Source of the DNA: Nitrososphaerota archaeon
GTDB taxonomy: Archaea; Thermoproteota; Nitrososphaeria_A; Caldarchaeales; Wolframiiraptoraceae
Assembly: GCA_021160205.1 (NCBI GenBank)
Contig: JAGHCZ010000025.1
Span: 1 to 22,575 of the forward strand
DNA: 22,575 nt
Reading direction: 5' to 3'
The notes under the pieces were generated by a model, which did not search any database, was not told the origin of the DNA, and was given only the letters and a program-made list of their open reading frames with translations. Both the position numbers and the translations under genes were made by a program. Shown here in pieces: positions 7,066-14,413 of this stretch (within the stretch, counting starts at the first letter, position 1; each line of letters starts with the position of its first letter).

Positions 7066-8460
7066 TTAGACCGCCTTCCGATATTTGGGGTGATATTTCC
7101 TGATGTTTTCCTCGCTTATCCTGATGAGCTCGTCTTCTGGAAGCATCGATAATAGATCCCAGGCGATCTCGAGGGTCCTCTCTATGGGTCTGTTCTCGTA
7201 TGGGCCTTGGTTGATGAACTTCCTCTCGAACTCATCCGCGAATTTGAGATATCTCCGCTCCCTCTCGCTGAGCCCGAGCTCTCCTATTATTCTCGCGAGG
7301 TTTCTCGCCCTAACCCCTTCGGCATAAGCCATATATAGCTGGTTTGAAACCTCTGCATGATCTTCCCTAGTCTTTCCGGGTCCGACGCCGTCCTTCATCA
7401 ATCTAGATAGCGATGGAAGCGGGTTCACCGGCGGATAGATCCCCCTGGCGTAAAGCTCGCGGCTCACGATCAGCTGGCCCTCCGTGATGTATCCGGTTAG
7501 GTCGGGGATCGGGTGAGTTATGTCTCCGCCCGGCATGGTGAGAATCGGCATTAGGGTTACTGAACCGTTCTTGCCCTTTATCTTCCCAGATCTCTCGTAG
7601 ATCGTTGCGAGATCGCTGTACATGTAACCAGGATAACCCTTCCTCGCAGGAACCTCCTCCCTGGCGATGGATATAGATCTTAATGCTTCGCAGTAGCTCG
7701 TCATATCGGTTAAGATCGCTAGCACGTGCATTCCGAGGTCGAAGGCGACGTACTCCGCTATGGTCAAGGCGATCCTCGGGGCGAGAATTCTCTCAATTAC
7801 AGGGTCATCGGCGAGGTTGAGAACCATTACAGCCCTATCCAGCGCGCCGGTTCTCTCGAACTCCCTTCTGAAGTAGTCGTATTCCTCGTGCTTTATCCCC
7901 ATCGCGCAGAATATCACCGCGAAATCCTCTTCTTCGAGAATAGTCGACTGCCTCGCCACCTGAGCCGCCATCATGTTATGGGGGAGCCCCGCCTCGGAGA
8001 ATATAGGGAGCTTCTGACCCCTGACGAGCGAGTTCATTCCATCGATCACGGAGATGCCGGTCTGCATGAATTCGCTTGGGGGTTCCCTGGCCGCGGGGTT
8101 TATGACTGAAACGAAAACTTCTCTCCGTTCCTCGCCTATTGGATCTGGGAGGCCGTCTAGGGGCTTGAAGCTTCCGTTGAATACTCTTCCTATGAGCTCG
8201 TCTGAGAGGGGAATCCGCATCACGTCGCCCGTGAACCTCACCGCTGTATCTAGGCTCAGGCCCTCGGTTCTGCCGAAGACTTGGACTACGGCTTGATCCT
8301 CGTATACGTCTAGAACCGTTCCCATGATCTCGGTTCCATCCGCGAGCTTCACGTCCACTACCTCGTTGTATCTAACGCCCTTGACGCCTTTTACTAGGAG
8401 CAGGGGGCCCCTGACCTCTCTGACGGTTTTATACACCATTCCGGCTTTTTCCTCAGACAT
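7066..8460 (-). CDS. atpB: A-type ATP synthase subunit B (non-catalytic)
   Basis: Subunit B alternates with the catalytic A subunit in the A3B3 head and binds nucleotide without hydrolysing it. The 464 residues have the normal length and order: N-terminal beta barrel (1-75), nucleotide-binding domain, C-terminal helical domain. The P-loop position is degenerate, reading SEAGLPHN instead of GxxxxGKT, as expected for the B subunit. The signature [20 protein letters not shown] is intact. The ATG is preceded by a strong SD, rc of cctccct at about 8470-8476, which places GGGAGGG 8 to 10 bases upstream. The gap to atpA is 15 bases. Codon use and composition match the rest of the operon. Confidence 0.96.
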   Translation of the reverse strand: MSEEKAGMVYKTVREVRGPLLLVKGVKGVRYNEVVDVKLADGTEIMGTVLDVYEDQAVVQVFGRTEGLSLDTAVRFTGDVMRIPLSDELIGRVFNGSFKPLDGLPDPIGEERREVFVSVINPAAREPPSEFMQTGISVIDGMNSLVRGQKLPIFSEAGLPHNMMAAQVARQSTILEEEDFAVIFCAMGIKHEEYDYFRREFERTGALDRAVMVLNLADDPVIERILAPRIALTIAEYVAFDLGMHVLAILTDMTSYCEALRSISIAREEVPARKGYPGYMYSDLATIYERSGKIKGKNGSVTLMPILTMPGGDITHPIPDLTGYITEGQLIVSRELYARGIYPPVNPLPSLSRLMKDGVGPGKTREDHAEVSNQLYMAYAEGVRARNLARIIGELGLSERERRYLKFADEFERKFINQGPYENRPIERTLEIAWDLLSMLPEDELIRISEENIRKYHPKYRKAV

Positions 8461-8475
8461 CTTTTCATCCCTCCC

Positions 8476-10251
8476 TTATGATGCTCTTACCTCGTATTTC
8501 GCTCTAAGAGACTCTAGATCCTTCTTTAGCTTCTCAAATGACTCGTCGATTTCTCCGAGTTTCTCTTTCTCCTTCAACCTGAGAAGATCCATCACGCTTC
8601 TCAGCTCTCTCAGCTTGTCGACCGGTATTCCGGATTTTATCAGCGGCATGGCTAGATCATAAAAGTCTACTATTACGTGGAGTATCTTTACCTGCCTTTC
8701 AGGGGGACAGTACCTATCGACCATGTGGAAAGCGCTTTGAACGAGGAATCCCTCACGAATTATCTCGGATGTGAGGAGTATCAGCCTCTGCTCTTCTGGA
8801 AGAGATTTTTCTCCAACCACGCTCGCGATCTCCTCGAGCCTCGACGCTTCCTCGAGTATCGAGAGGGCCTTCCCCCTATATTTCTGCCACTCTGGGTCAT
8901 GCTTCTTCCAAAAATCGACAAGCACGTCGATGTATTTCGTGAAGCTTCTGAGCCAATTTATCGCGGGGAAATGCCTCCTATATGCAAGCTCCGTGTCAAG
9001 CGCCCAAAGAGCCCCGACGCACCTCAGGGTAGTGGAGGTGACCGGCTCGCTGAAGTCTCCTCCCGGAGGCGAAACCGCCCCCATTATCGTTACTGAGCCG
9101 ACTCGTTTCCCCCTACCCAGCGTAATCACTCGTCCAGCCCTCTCGTAAAACCTCGCTATCCGCTCCGCGAGGTACGCGGGATAGCCTTCCTCGGCCGGAA
9201 TTTCCTCCAGCCTTCCTGAAATGTCCCGAAGTGCTTCCGCCCATCTAGAAGTTGAGTCGACTATCACGGCCACATCGTATCCCTGGTCTCTGAAGTATTC
9301 CGCTATCGTTACTCCAAAGTAGACGCTGGCCTCCCGCGCCGCGACAGGGAGGTTGCTGACGTTCGCCACGAAAATCGCTCTCTCAATCAGCTTCTTCCCG
9401 GTTCTCGGATCCTCGAGCGCTGGGAAATGAGTCAGGATATCCGCCATCTCGTTTCCCCTCTCCCCGCATCCGACGTAGATCACGATATCCGCGTTGGACC
9501 ACTTCGCGATCTGCTGCAGAGTCACAGTTTTCCCGCTTCCGAATCCGCCCGGTATCGCCGCGGTCCCGCCCTTCGCTATCGGGAAGAAAGTATCGATTAC
9601 CCTCTGGCCCGTGAAGAGAGGCTCGACGATCGGAAGCCTTTCCTTGTATGGACGCGGTATTCTGACGGGCCAGACTTGGATCATCTTGACTTGGATCGTT
9701 TCGTTGCTCGGCGTCTTCAGCTCGGCCACGGGCTCGTCCACGGTAAAATCCCCTTCCTCTATTTTCTGGATAATTCCCTTGACCCCGATCGGCACAAGTA
9801 CTCGATGCTCGATAACCGAACTCTCCTGAACCGTTCCTAAGATATCTCCCTCGACGACCTCGTCTCCCGGCTTGACCCTAGGAGTAAAATGCCACTTCTT
9901 ATCTCTCTTCAAGGGGGCGATCTTATACCCCTTCTTAATGAAAGGACCCGAAAGCCTCCAAAGCTCAAGCTCGGATCGCTCCAACCCATCGAATATTTCT
10001 CCAATTAATCCGGGGCCAAGCTCAGCTACCAAGGGGCTTCCTGTTCCGATCACGGGTTCTCCAGGTTTCAATCCACTAGTATCTTCATAGCATTGAAGCG
10101 CGAATTCGCCTCCGGAGATCCTCACGACCTCGCCTATGAGCTTCGGCTCCCCTATGTAGACCACGTCGCCGATTTTAGCTTCTGTGAGCCCCTCAGCGAT
10201 CACGAGCGAGCCGTTAATTCTCTTAATCTTACCTGTCACTTGCTTGCTCAT
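8476..10251 (-). CDS. atpA: A-type ATP synthase catalytic subunit A
   Basis: This subunit performs ATP synthesis and hydrolysis in the A3B3 head. The 591 residues contain the N-terminal barrel (1-75), the family-specific bulge domain (about 110-195), the Walker A motif GGFGSGKT (235-242), the catalytic glutamate in GCGERGNE (E264), the Walker B strand ending VDSTSRW, and SPPGGDFSEPV, with a helical C-terminus. The length is normal and no intein interrupts the P-loop, a common intein site in this gene family. The ATG overlaps the stop of atpE by four bases. The C-terminal tail (about 560-591) is a charged helix. It is the most secure call in the window together with atpB. Confidence 0.97.
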   Translation of the reverse strand: MSKQVTGKIKRINGSLVIAEGLTEAKIGDVVYIGEPKLIGEVVRISGGEFALQCYEDTSGLKPGEPVIGTGSPLVAELGPGLIGEIFDGLERSELELWRLSGPFIKKGYKIAPLKRDKKWHFTPRVKPGDEVVEGDILGTVQESSVIEHRVLVPIGVKGIIQKIEEGDFTVDEPVAELKTPSNETIQVKMIQVWPVRIPRPYKERLPIVEPLFTGQRVIDTFFPIAKGGTAAIPGGFGSGKTVTLQQIAKWSNADIVIYVGCGERGNEMADILTHFPALEDPRTGKKLIERAIFVANVSNLPVAAREASVYFGVTIAEYFRDQGYDVAVIVDSTSRWAEALRDISGRLEEIPAEEGYPAYLAERIARFYERAGRVITLGRGKRVGSVTIMGAVSPPGGDFSEPVTSTTLRCVGALWALDTELAYRRHFPAINWLRSFTKYIDVLVDFWKKHDPEWQKYRGKALSILEEASRLEEIASVVGEKSLPEEQRLILLTSEIIREGFLVQSAFHMVDRYCPPERQVKILHVIVDFYDLAMPLIKSGIPVDKLRELRSVMDLLRLKEKEKLGEIDESFEKLKKDLESLRAKYEVRAS

Positions 10252-10865
10252 CTCGTCTTAACCTCCTTGAATAGGATTGAGGCGACGCGTTCGCGAAGGA
10301 GAGGTTTCAGGGAGCTAAGCCTGCCTTCGAGAGAGTTATTGAACACCTTCCTCCCATCTGGATCCGCGACCACCACGCCCCCGAGTAAATCCGCCTTTTC
10401 AAACCTAAATTTGATGGAGCGACTTGAAAAAGTTTTAGCCATTTCTTCCAGCGTTTTTAGATCGCGTTCATTCGCGTAAACCGTCAGCTCCTTTTCACCC
10501 GACTCCGAAAGCAGCTCTACGGCTTTTCTCAAACTTTTGGCTAGGAACTCTTCATACTCTTTAGGATTAGATTGAGGCAGGGTCTTCAGCTTCTCTAAGG
10601 CTTTTTCAAACGCTTTCTCGATTAGCTCGTTTCGAGCTAAAATGATCATTCTCCTGCCATCCATTGTCGCTTTCCCAAGAATCCTCCTTCTCAGAACAAT
10701 TCTCTCAGGCTCGATTCTTCTCTTAAGATCCTCCTCGACTTTCCTTCTCGCCTCTTCGAGCATTTTTTCAGCTTCTTTCTCCGCCTCTTCGAGTATTTTG
10801 TCCGCCTTTTCCCTGGCCCTTCTCCATATTTCATCCTTCAGGGCTTGCACGGCCTCAGAGCTCAC
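10248..10865 (-). CDS. atpE: A-type ATP synthase subunit E (peripheral stalk)
   Basis: Subunit E pairs with subunit H to form the peripheral stalks that stop the head from rotating. The 205 residues start with a long charged coiled-coil helix (to about 85, AREKADKILEEAEKEAEKML) and end in a globular head with the conserved DLLGGVVVADPDGRKVFNNS (about 159-178) followed by the typical Leu/Arg helix. The start is GTG at 10865, inside the last codons of atpH (11-base overlap), and the stop overlaps atpA. The non-ATG start within an overlap suggests translation coupled to atpH. Confidence 0.93.
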   Translation of the reverse strand: MSSEAVQALKDEIWRRAREKADKILEEAEKEAEKMLEEARRKVEEDLKRRIEPERIVLRRRILGKATMDGRRMIILARNELIEKAFEKALEKLKTLPQSNPKEYEEFLAKSLRKAVELLSESGEKELTVYANERDLKTLEEMAKTFSSRSIKFRFEKADLLGGVVVADPDGRKVFNNSLEGRLSSLKPLLRERVASILFKEVKTR

Positions 10866-11160
10866 GATGAAGCACCTCCCTTACTATCAGGTTCGATGCA
10901 TCCTCGATTAGATCTTCCGAAATTGACTTGATTTCCTCCACTTTATTCCTATATTGATTTAGTATTTTCTCTGCTTCGGCTTTAAGCTCTTCCTCATATT
11001 CTCGAAGAACCTCTTTAATCTTCTCTTCTTCCGCTGAGCCGCCGACGATCTTCTCCGCCTCGCGCCTCGCTTTCTGCAAGATTTCTTGAGCTTTCTTCTT
11101 CGCTTCTTGGACGTGAAGCATGGCCTTTTTCTCCTCGAGTAAAAGTGATGTGAGGCTCAT
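10855..11160 (-). CDS. atpH: A-type ATP synthase subunit H (peripheral stalk partner of E)
   Basis: The 101-residue protein is one almost uninterrupted amphipathic helix dense in Glu, Lys and Ala with a start like MSLTSLLLEEKKAMLHVQEA, as expected for subunit H (also called G), which winds with subunit E in a right-handed coiled coil. The small-residue spacing (A/L at hendecad-like steps) fits. The SD-like sequence GAGGTG lies between it and atpF (rc of 11166-11171), just before the ATG. The short sequence alone would not identify it, but the position between atpF and atpE and the length make the call good. Confidence 0.85.
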   Translation of the reverse strand: MSLTSLLLEEKKAMLHVQEAKKKAQEILQKARREAEKIVGGSAEEEKIKEVLREYEEELKAEAEKILNQYRNKVEEIKSISEDLIEDASNLIVREVLHREL

Positions 11161-11172
11161 TTCTTCACCTCC

Positions 11173-11484
11173 CTAGATCCCGAGGCTGACGCCTATCGCC
11201 AAGCTGATTTTCCTCTTCAGATCCTCTAATCTTCTTCTAGAACCTTTCTCGGGAACGAACACGAACACGGGCTCCACTCGCTCTTCCCTTAGGAGCTCTT
11301 TTCGGGCATTTTCGGTGTAAGCGAGAAAACTTTCAGGGATTATTATGACCGAGTATTTCCTTTTTTTAATGAGCTCCATTAAGGTGGATGAGAATTCGGC
11401 CTCGGATGAAACCTCGAAGCCCTCGACTCCGATGAGCTTCCATGCCGACGCAAATACCTTATCCCCAATAGCCGCCGCCCTCAA
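11173..11484 (-). CDS. atpF: A-type ATP synthase subunit F (central-stalk regulator)
   Basis: Subunit F is a small Rossmann-like protein bound to the D shaft. The start is TTG at 11484, giving 103 residues (RAAAIGDKVFASAWKLIGVE at the front), the usual family size. A strong SD (rc of cctcctcc at 11494-11501, GGAGGAGG) sits 9 to 12 bases before it. The frame extends 26 codons further upstream to an ATG at 11562, but that extra stretch is Ser/Arg-rich, non-homologous and would contain the SD and TATA-like sequences. The core IGDxxFxxxxxLxGVEGF and the strand YSVIIIPESFL are typical. It is the first gene of the minus-strand operon F-H-E-A-B-D-C; atpH follows after 12 bases. Confidence 0.9.
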   Translation of the reverse strand: MRAAAIGDKVFASAWKLIGVEGFEVSSEAEFSSTLMELIKKRKYSVIIIPESFLAYTENARKELLREERVEPVFVFVPEKGSRRRLEDLKRKISLAIGVSLGI

Positions 11485-11698
11485 AACGCTCGGCCTCCTC
11501 CTTTGAGGAATTCGGCTCCGGCTATTAAAATGGATTATTATTGATTGGTAATGCGTGTACAAAATTTAGGTGGGCTGCGGTTTCAGCTTCTCCTGTACTT
11601 TTTAGTTCCGCACCTGAGTAATGCGTGATAGATAATCATTTATCCGCCGACGTCTATTATAGCTCGCTTTAGGTTTTCTCTACTTCGACTTTCAGCTT
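11485..11698 (-). promoter_or_regulatory. Leader and promoter region of the atpFHEABDC operon
   Basis: This 214-base gap holds no credible gene. Read on the minus strand it contains AT-rich TATA candidates at about 11521-11530 (attttaatag), 11532-11543 (caataataatcc) and 11561-11573 (ctaaattttgtac); the middle one predicts a transcript starting near 11511, which keeps the SD of atpF. A further TATA-like gctataatag (rc of 11653-11662) lies upstream. Which box is used cannot be decided from sequence. Confidence 0.4.
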
Positions 11699-12331
11699 TC
11701 ATTCGAGGCGCTTTTTGATGTCCCTTATTTTTTCGCTATAACCAGGTTTCCAGAGAACCGCGAAGGAGTCTCCCCAAGCTTCGATGACCGTGGTTGTCCT
11801 CGTCTTATGCATTCTTTTCTTCGCTGGCGGATAAGCGCCGAGCCAGATCAACGCGGCTTTTCTGATGATCCTTCGGATGTTTTTCGTTCTCCGCAGAACC
11901 TCGTCAATAAGATCTTCGGGAGGATCCGCTATTAGGAGGTCGCATCGCACATCTCTTTCTAAAAAATCAAAGACATCATCTTTTATTATTTGAATGCCTT
12001 TTTGTTTTTTCAGATTTAGAACCGCGGCCTCTGGATAAAGATCAACGTAAACAACTTTTCTGACGCCTTTTTTCACCGCGAGCTTTGACAACGCTCCGCT
12101 TCCGCCGAAGAGGTCGATCACGGTTTTCGGTTTTAGGTGGGTTATTAGAAGGTCTGCGGCTTCGGTTATTCCCGGGGTAGGGCCATAGACGTATTCGTCG
12201 TCGAACATCATAAGCCAGTTTATTCCGAGTTTTTCTGAGATCAAGGTGATCGGGGACATGGGGGAGAGGCGGCCGCTTTTTATGAGCTGGGTTATCTTCA
12301 CGGGCTTACGGGCTTTCGCTTTAGATTTCAT
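11699..12331 (-). CDS. SAM-dependent methyltransferase with a DPPE motif, substrate unknown
   Basis: Counted from the chosen ATG at 12331 the protein has 210 residues. A basic N-terminus (MKSKAKARKPVK) precedes a class I Rossmann methyltransferase: motif I VIDLFGGSGALS, the acidic end of strand 2 in VVYVDLYPEA, and motif IV DLLIADPPEDL. An Asp-Pro-Pro motif is typical of enzymes that methylate exocyclic amines of bases (the RsmD and N6-adenine type) and of some tRNA enzymes, but the aromatic residue that usually follows is Glu here. An upstream ATG at 12367 gives 12 more residues, but it falls in the TATA-like tract cttattttta (about 12366-12376), while the ATG at 12331 has a GGAG 10 bases before it. 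An RNA target is likely from the basic N-terminus; this is an inference. Confidence 0.8.
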   Translation of the reverse strand: MKSKAKARKPVKITQLIKSGRLSPMSPITLISEKLGINWLMMFDDEYVYGPTPGITEAADLLITHLKPKTVIDLFGGSGALSKLAVKKGVRKVVYVDLYPEAAVLNLKKQKGIQIIKDDVFDFLERDVRCDLLIADPPEDLIDEVLRRTKNIRRIIRKAALIWLGAYPPAKKRMHKTRTTTVIEAWGDSFAVLWKPGYSEKIRDIKKRLE

Positions 12332-12365
12332 CAGCGATCTACTCCGCGTATAATTGAGGTAGCTC

Positions 12366-12377
12366 ATAAAAATAAGT
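12366..12377 (-). promoter_or_regulatory. TATA-like promoter of the methyltransferase gene
   Basis: Read on the minus strand, acttatttttat precedes the ATG at 12331 by about 40 bases and predicts a transcript starting near 12345. It overlaps the alternative upstream ATG (12367), which argues against that start. Confidence 0.4.
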
Positions 12378-12399
12378 CTGAACGCAGTTTGCGTAAAAT

Positions 12400-12458
12400 G
12401 GCTCAGACAAATGCCTTCACTTCATCAAGTCAGTATAACTCTGATTCTTCATCGCCGT
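12400..12458 (-). ncRNA. Candidate box C/D guide RNA
   Basis: On the minus strand, in order: a C-like box GCGATGA (12449-12455), 15 bases, D' box CTGA (12430-12433), 2 bases, C' box TGATGA (12422-12427), 15 bases, D box CTGA (12403-12406). The two guide regions are equal in length, as in archaeal dual-guide C/D RNAs, and GGC/GCC flank the ends. A TATA-like box (cctataag, rc of 12479-12486) is centred 26 bases before the C box. Against it: the C box has C in place of the usual U, the guides are slightly long, the terminal stem is weak, and I could not match the guides to an rRNA or tRNA target from memory. Confidence 0.4.
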
Positions 12459-12478
12459 TTCCGTGTACTTGACGGCAG

Positions 12479-12486
12479 CTTATAGG
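12479..12486 (-). promoter_or_regulatory. TATA-like box placed for a transcript starting at the C box
   Basis: The sequence cctataag (minus strand) lies just after the stop of the nitroreductase-like gene. Its centre is about 26 bases from position 12457, where the candidate guide RNA would begin. It might alternatively serve the methyltransferase gene with a leader of about 125 bases. Confidence 0.4.
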
Positions 12487-12495
12487 CTTTTAGCT

Positions 12496-13242
12496 CTAAA
12501 GCTTGTAGCCCCCGATCTTAACTCCGACGGGGATTATGTAAAGCGGCTCTCCGACGCCTCCGATGATCCTCTTCACTTGCTCATCGTAGAACGCGCCTAT
12601 GACCACGCACGCTAAGCCGAGGCTTATGCACTGTAAGTAGACGTTCTGCCCGACGTGCCCTACCTCCATGTGCACGTACCTTCTTCCCCTATCGCCATAT
12701 CTCCTAGTCGTTCTTTCGTAGATGGCGTTTATCACGAGATTTATCGCCGCGTCTCCGACCCATTCCTGACTTAATGCGGCCTCCATGAGCTCCGCGCTGT
12801 AATCTCCGAGCTTCACCAATTCGAGCTTATGGCCTTTAGGTAGGTAATGATATATTCCGGGATTGAGTTCCTTCACGCCTCCCTTCTTGACGACGACGTA
12901 AACCTCAAGTGGATAAGTAGCCCCCGCGGACGGCGCGGCTCTGAAGCCGTAAGCCGGGAGAGTTATTCCTTGAGCTGCCCAGAGGAGCTGAGAAACCTGC
13001 TTGAGGGTGAGAGGCTCGTCTTCATATTCTCTAATGCTTCTCCTGAGAAGAAGAGCTTCTTCGATGGAGACCGGACTTTTATAAGATGGCTCGGGAAGCT
13101 TTATCACGTTCAAGGCCGTCAACTTAACTAGCTTCTCCCCTCCCTGATTAAGTTTAATCTGAAAGAAAGACAAAAACGCGTAGAGAGCTATGGCCGCGGC
13201 CGACGCTAACCCGGCGGCCAATATCTTCCTCCTCAGCCGCAT
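12496..13242 (-). CDS. Membrane-anchored SagB/nitroreductase-family flavoprotein
   Basis: The 248-residue protein starts with a basic N-terminus and one hydrophobic helix (about 7-28, ILAAGLASAAAIALYAFLSF) that acts as a signal anchor, so the enzyme domain is probably outside the membrane. From residue 45 it is a nitroreductase fold of the SagB/ThcOx subgroup: the FMN-binding RRSIREYEDEPLT (67-79), the SAGATYPLEVYVVV strand (104-117), the GIYHYLPKGHKLE hairpin (129-141), and the C-terminal helix VGQNVYLQCISLGLACVVIG. SagB enzymes are FMN-dependent oxidases of azolines in peptide natural products, but many stand-alone relatives have unknown substrates. No YcaO or peptide gene is nearby, so no azole role is supported. 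The promoter is the TATA-like cacttatagg (rc of 13275-13284), giving an 11-base leader. Confidence 0.85.
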   Translation of the reverse strand: MRLRRKILAAGLASAAAIALYAFLSFFQIKLNQGGEKLVKLTALNVIKLPEPSYKSPVSIEEALLLRRSIREYEDEPLTLKQVSQLLWAAQGITLPAYGFRAAPSAGATYPLEVYVVVKKGGVKELNPGIYHYLPKGHKLELVKLGDYSAELMEAALSQEWVGDAAINLVINAIYERTTRRYGDRGRRYVHMEVGHVGQNVYLQCISLGLACVVIGAFYDEQVKRIIGGVGEPLYIIPVGVKIGGYKL

Positions 13243-13274
13243 CGGGGTTTCACAGATCCTAATCGATTATCAAT

Positions 13275-13284
13275 CCTATAAGTG
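13275..13284 (-). promoter_or_regulatory. TATA-like promoter of the SagB-like gene
   Basis: On the minus strand, cacttatagg is centred about 37 bases before the ATG at 13242 and predicts a start near 13253. It lies in a 121-base gap shared with the divergent trmI promoter. Confidence 0.5.
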
Positions 13285-13328
13285 TTGAACGACGGTTTTC
13301 TTCATTTCGCCTTAATCTGGGGAGAAAT

Positions 13329-13337
13329 GGTTTAAGA
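13329..13337 (+). promoter_or_regulatory. TATA-like promoter of trmI
   Basis: The sequence ggtttaaga is centred about 31 bases before the ATG at 13364, predicting a transcript starting near 13359 and thus an almost leaderless mRNA. No SD is present. Confidence 0.5.
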
Positions 13338-13363
13338 ATGCTGTTTGAGAAATTAACGCGGAC

Positions 13364-14143
13364 ATGAGCAGCATCGAAGAAGGAGATGAAGTCCTCTTCA
13401 TCACCCCAAAGAGGAAAAAATATCTCCTTGAAATCAGAAAAGGTAAGAGATTTCACAGCAGCGAAGGTTATCTGGACCTAGATAAGGTAATCGGGCTGCG
13501 CTACGGCGCTCGCGTGAAGACTAATACGGGATCGACTTGGATCGCGGCGCGTCCATTAGTCTTAGATAAAGTGTTGACGTTCCCGAGAGTAACCCAGATA
13601 GTTTATCCGAAGGATTTAGGCTACGTAATCTTAATGAGCGGAGTGAAATGCGGAAGCAGAGTCGTTGAAGGCGGAACCGGCGCATGCGTCCTAACAGCGA
13701 TGCTGGCATATTACGTTGCTCCGAACGGCAAGGTCTACAGCTACGATGTTGACGAGAAAAATTTGGAGAACGCCGCTAAGCAGCTCAGGCGAGTTGGATT
13801 AACAGAATTCGTCGAGCTCAAACACCAAGATCTCACCGAAAAAATCGATGAGGAAGAAGTGGACGCGGTCATCCTCGATATACCGACCCCATGGCTCGCG
13901 GTGGTCAACGCTAAACAAGCGCTAAAAGATGGAGGAATGATCGTTTCAATCAGCCCGACGATAGAACAGGTGATCGAAATGGTCGACGCATTAAAGAGAG
14001 AAGGATTCGCGGACGTAACGACCGTGGAAATTTTGCTCAGAACGCTTAGAGTCAAGCGCGGAATGACCAGACCGGAACACTTGATGCACGCTCACACGGC
14101 GTATATAACGACGGCGAGGAAAGCCTATAAGGAAGGAGATTGA
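13364..14143 (+). CDS. trmI: tRNA (adenine-N1)-methyltransferase, TrmI family
   Basis: TrmI transfers a methyl group from SAM to N1 of A58 (and A57 in many archaea) in the T loop of tRNA, stabilising tRNA at high temperature. The 259 residues consist of an N-terminal beta domain (1-75, GDEVLFITPKRKKYLLEI) and a Rossmann domain. Diagnostic parts are the IVYPKDLGYVILMSGVKCGS segment (79-98), motif I VVEGGTGACVLT (100-111), YSYDVDEKNLENA (126-138) and the family motif LDIPTPW (171-177). The length is normal. The gene stands alone, divergent from the SagB-like gene, with its own TATA box. Confidence 0.94.
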   Translation: MSSIEEGDEVLFITPKRKKYLLEIRKGKRFHSSEGYLDLDKVIGLRYGARVKTNTGSTWIAARPLVLDKVLTFPRVTQIVYPKDLGYVILMSGVKCGSRVVEGGTGACVLTAMLAYYVAPNGKVYSYDVDEKNLENAAKQLRRVGLTEFVELKHQDLTEKIDEEEVDAVILDIPTPWLAVVNAKQALKDGGMIVSISPTIEQVIEMVDALKREGFADVTTVEILLRTLRVKRGMTRPEHLMHAHTAYITTARKAYKEGD

Positions 14144-14155
14144 CTCCGTCGAATA

Positions 14156-14167
14156 TCTTTAAAGCTT
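14156..14167 (+). promoter_or_regulatory. TATA-like promoter of the 56-residue membrane protein
   Basis: The palindromic tctttaaagctt is centred about 31 bases before the ATG at 14192 and predicts an almost leaderless transcript starting near 14187. This well-placed box is a main reason to believe the small gene downstream. Confidence 0.5.
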
Positions 14168-14191
14168 AGGAAGGTTGACAATCTCCCTAAG

Positions 14192-14362
14192 ATGAAGAGG
14201 CTGAACGAGATCATATTGATCCTGCTGCTGATCTTGGCGGCGTGCACGCCGATAATCTACATGACTTTGACAAAGATTTCTGAATGGGTTTATGGATTGA
14301 CGGTGGCGTGGACCATATTAGCCGCGGTATACGTGTCGATGGCCGCTCTCAAATGGAAATAA
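14192..14362 (+). CDS. Small two-helix membrane protein (56 residues)
   Basis: The frame starts at ATG and reads MKRLNEIILILLLILAACTP, then IIYMTLTKISEWVYGLTVAW, and ends AALKWK. Two hydrophobic helices (about 6-25 and 34-52) are joined by a short polar turn (TKISEW), with basic residues at both ends, so both termini are probably inside the cell. The LLLILAAC stretch looks like a lipobox but is followed by Thr-Pro, and a second helix follows, so a lipoprotein is unlikely. The layout resembles the small accessory subunits seen with some archaeal and bacterial symporters, but no transporter is adjacent, so this is only a resemblance. The TATA box in front and the convergent terminator-like hairpin behind it support an independent gene. 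Confidence 0.65.
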   Translation: MKRLNEIILILLLILAACTPIIYMTLTKISEWVYGLTVAWTILAAVYVSMAALKWK

Positions 14363-14371
14363 ATGTAAAAA

Positions 14372-14396
14372 CGTTATTAAAAACGAAAAAATAACG
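14372..14396. terminator. AT-rich hairpin between convergent genes, possible bidirectional terminator
   Basis: CGTTATT (14372-14378) and AATAACG (14390-14396) form a 7-base-pair stem around an A-rich loop, between the end of the 56-residue gene and the end of adkA. Read on the minus strand it gives T-runs, the usual archaeal termination signal, for adkA. On the plus strand the T-runs are weak. Confidence 0.4.
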
Positions 14397-14413
14397 CATT
14401 TCAAACCATTTTT

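Noticed and set aside
7726..8109. Long plus-strand frames opposite atpB and atpA (for example 7726-8109, 8677-9096, 9427-9840)
   Set aside because: They are antisense to highly conserved ATPase genes, rich in Arg, Asp and His in the way typical of reverse-frame reading, and have no start signals.
9500..9560. Possible intein insertion at the AtpA P-loop
   Set aside because: The P-loop reads GGFGSGKT without interruption and the protein has normal length.
11485..11562. Upstream extension of atpF to an ATG at 11562
   Set aside because: The extra 26 residues do not fit subunit F and cover a strong SD that is correctly spaced for the TTG at 11484.
11590..11640. Second possible box C/D RNA on the minus strand after a TATA-like gctataatag
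   Set aside because: Only a poor C box (ATGATTA) and one distant CTGA are present; no usable D' and C' pair.
12496..13242. Azole-peptide (YcaO/SagB) biosynthesis cluster
   Set aside because: No YcaO, SagC-like or precursor-peptide gene lies on either side; the neighbours are a methyltransferase and trmI.
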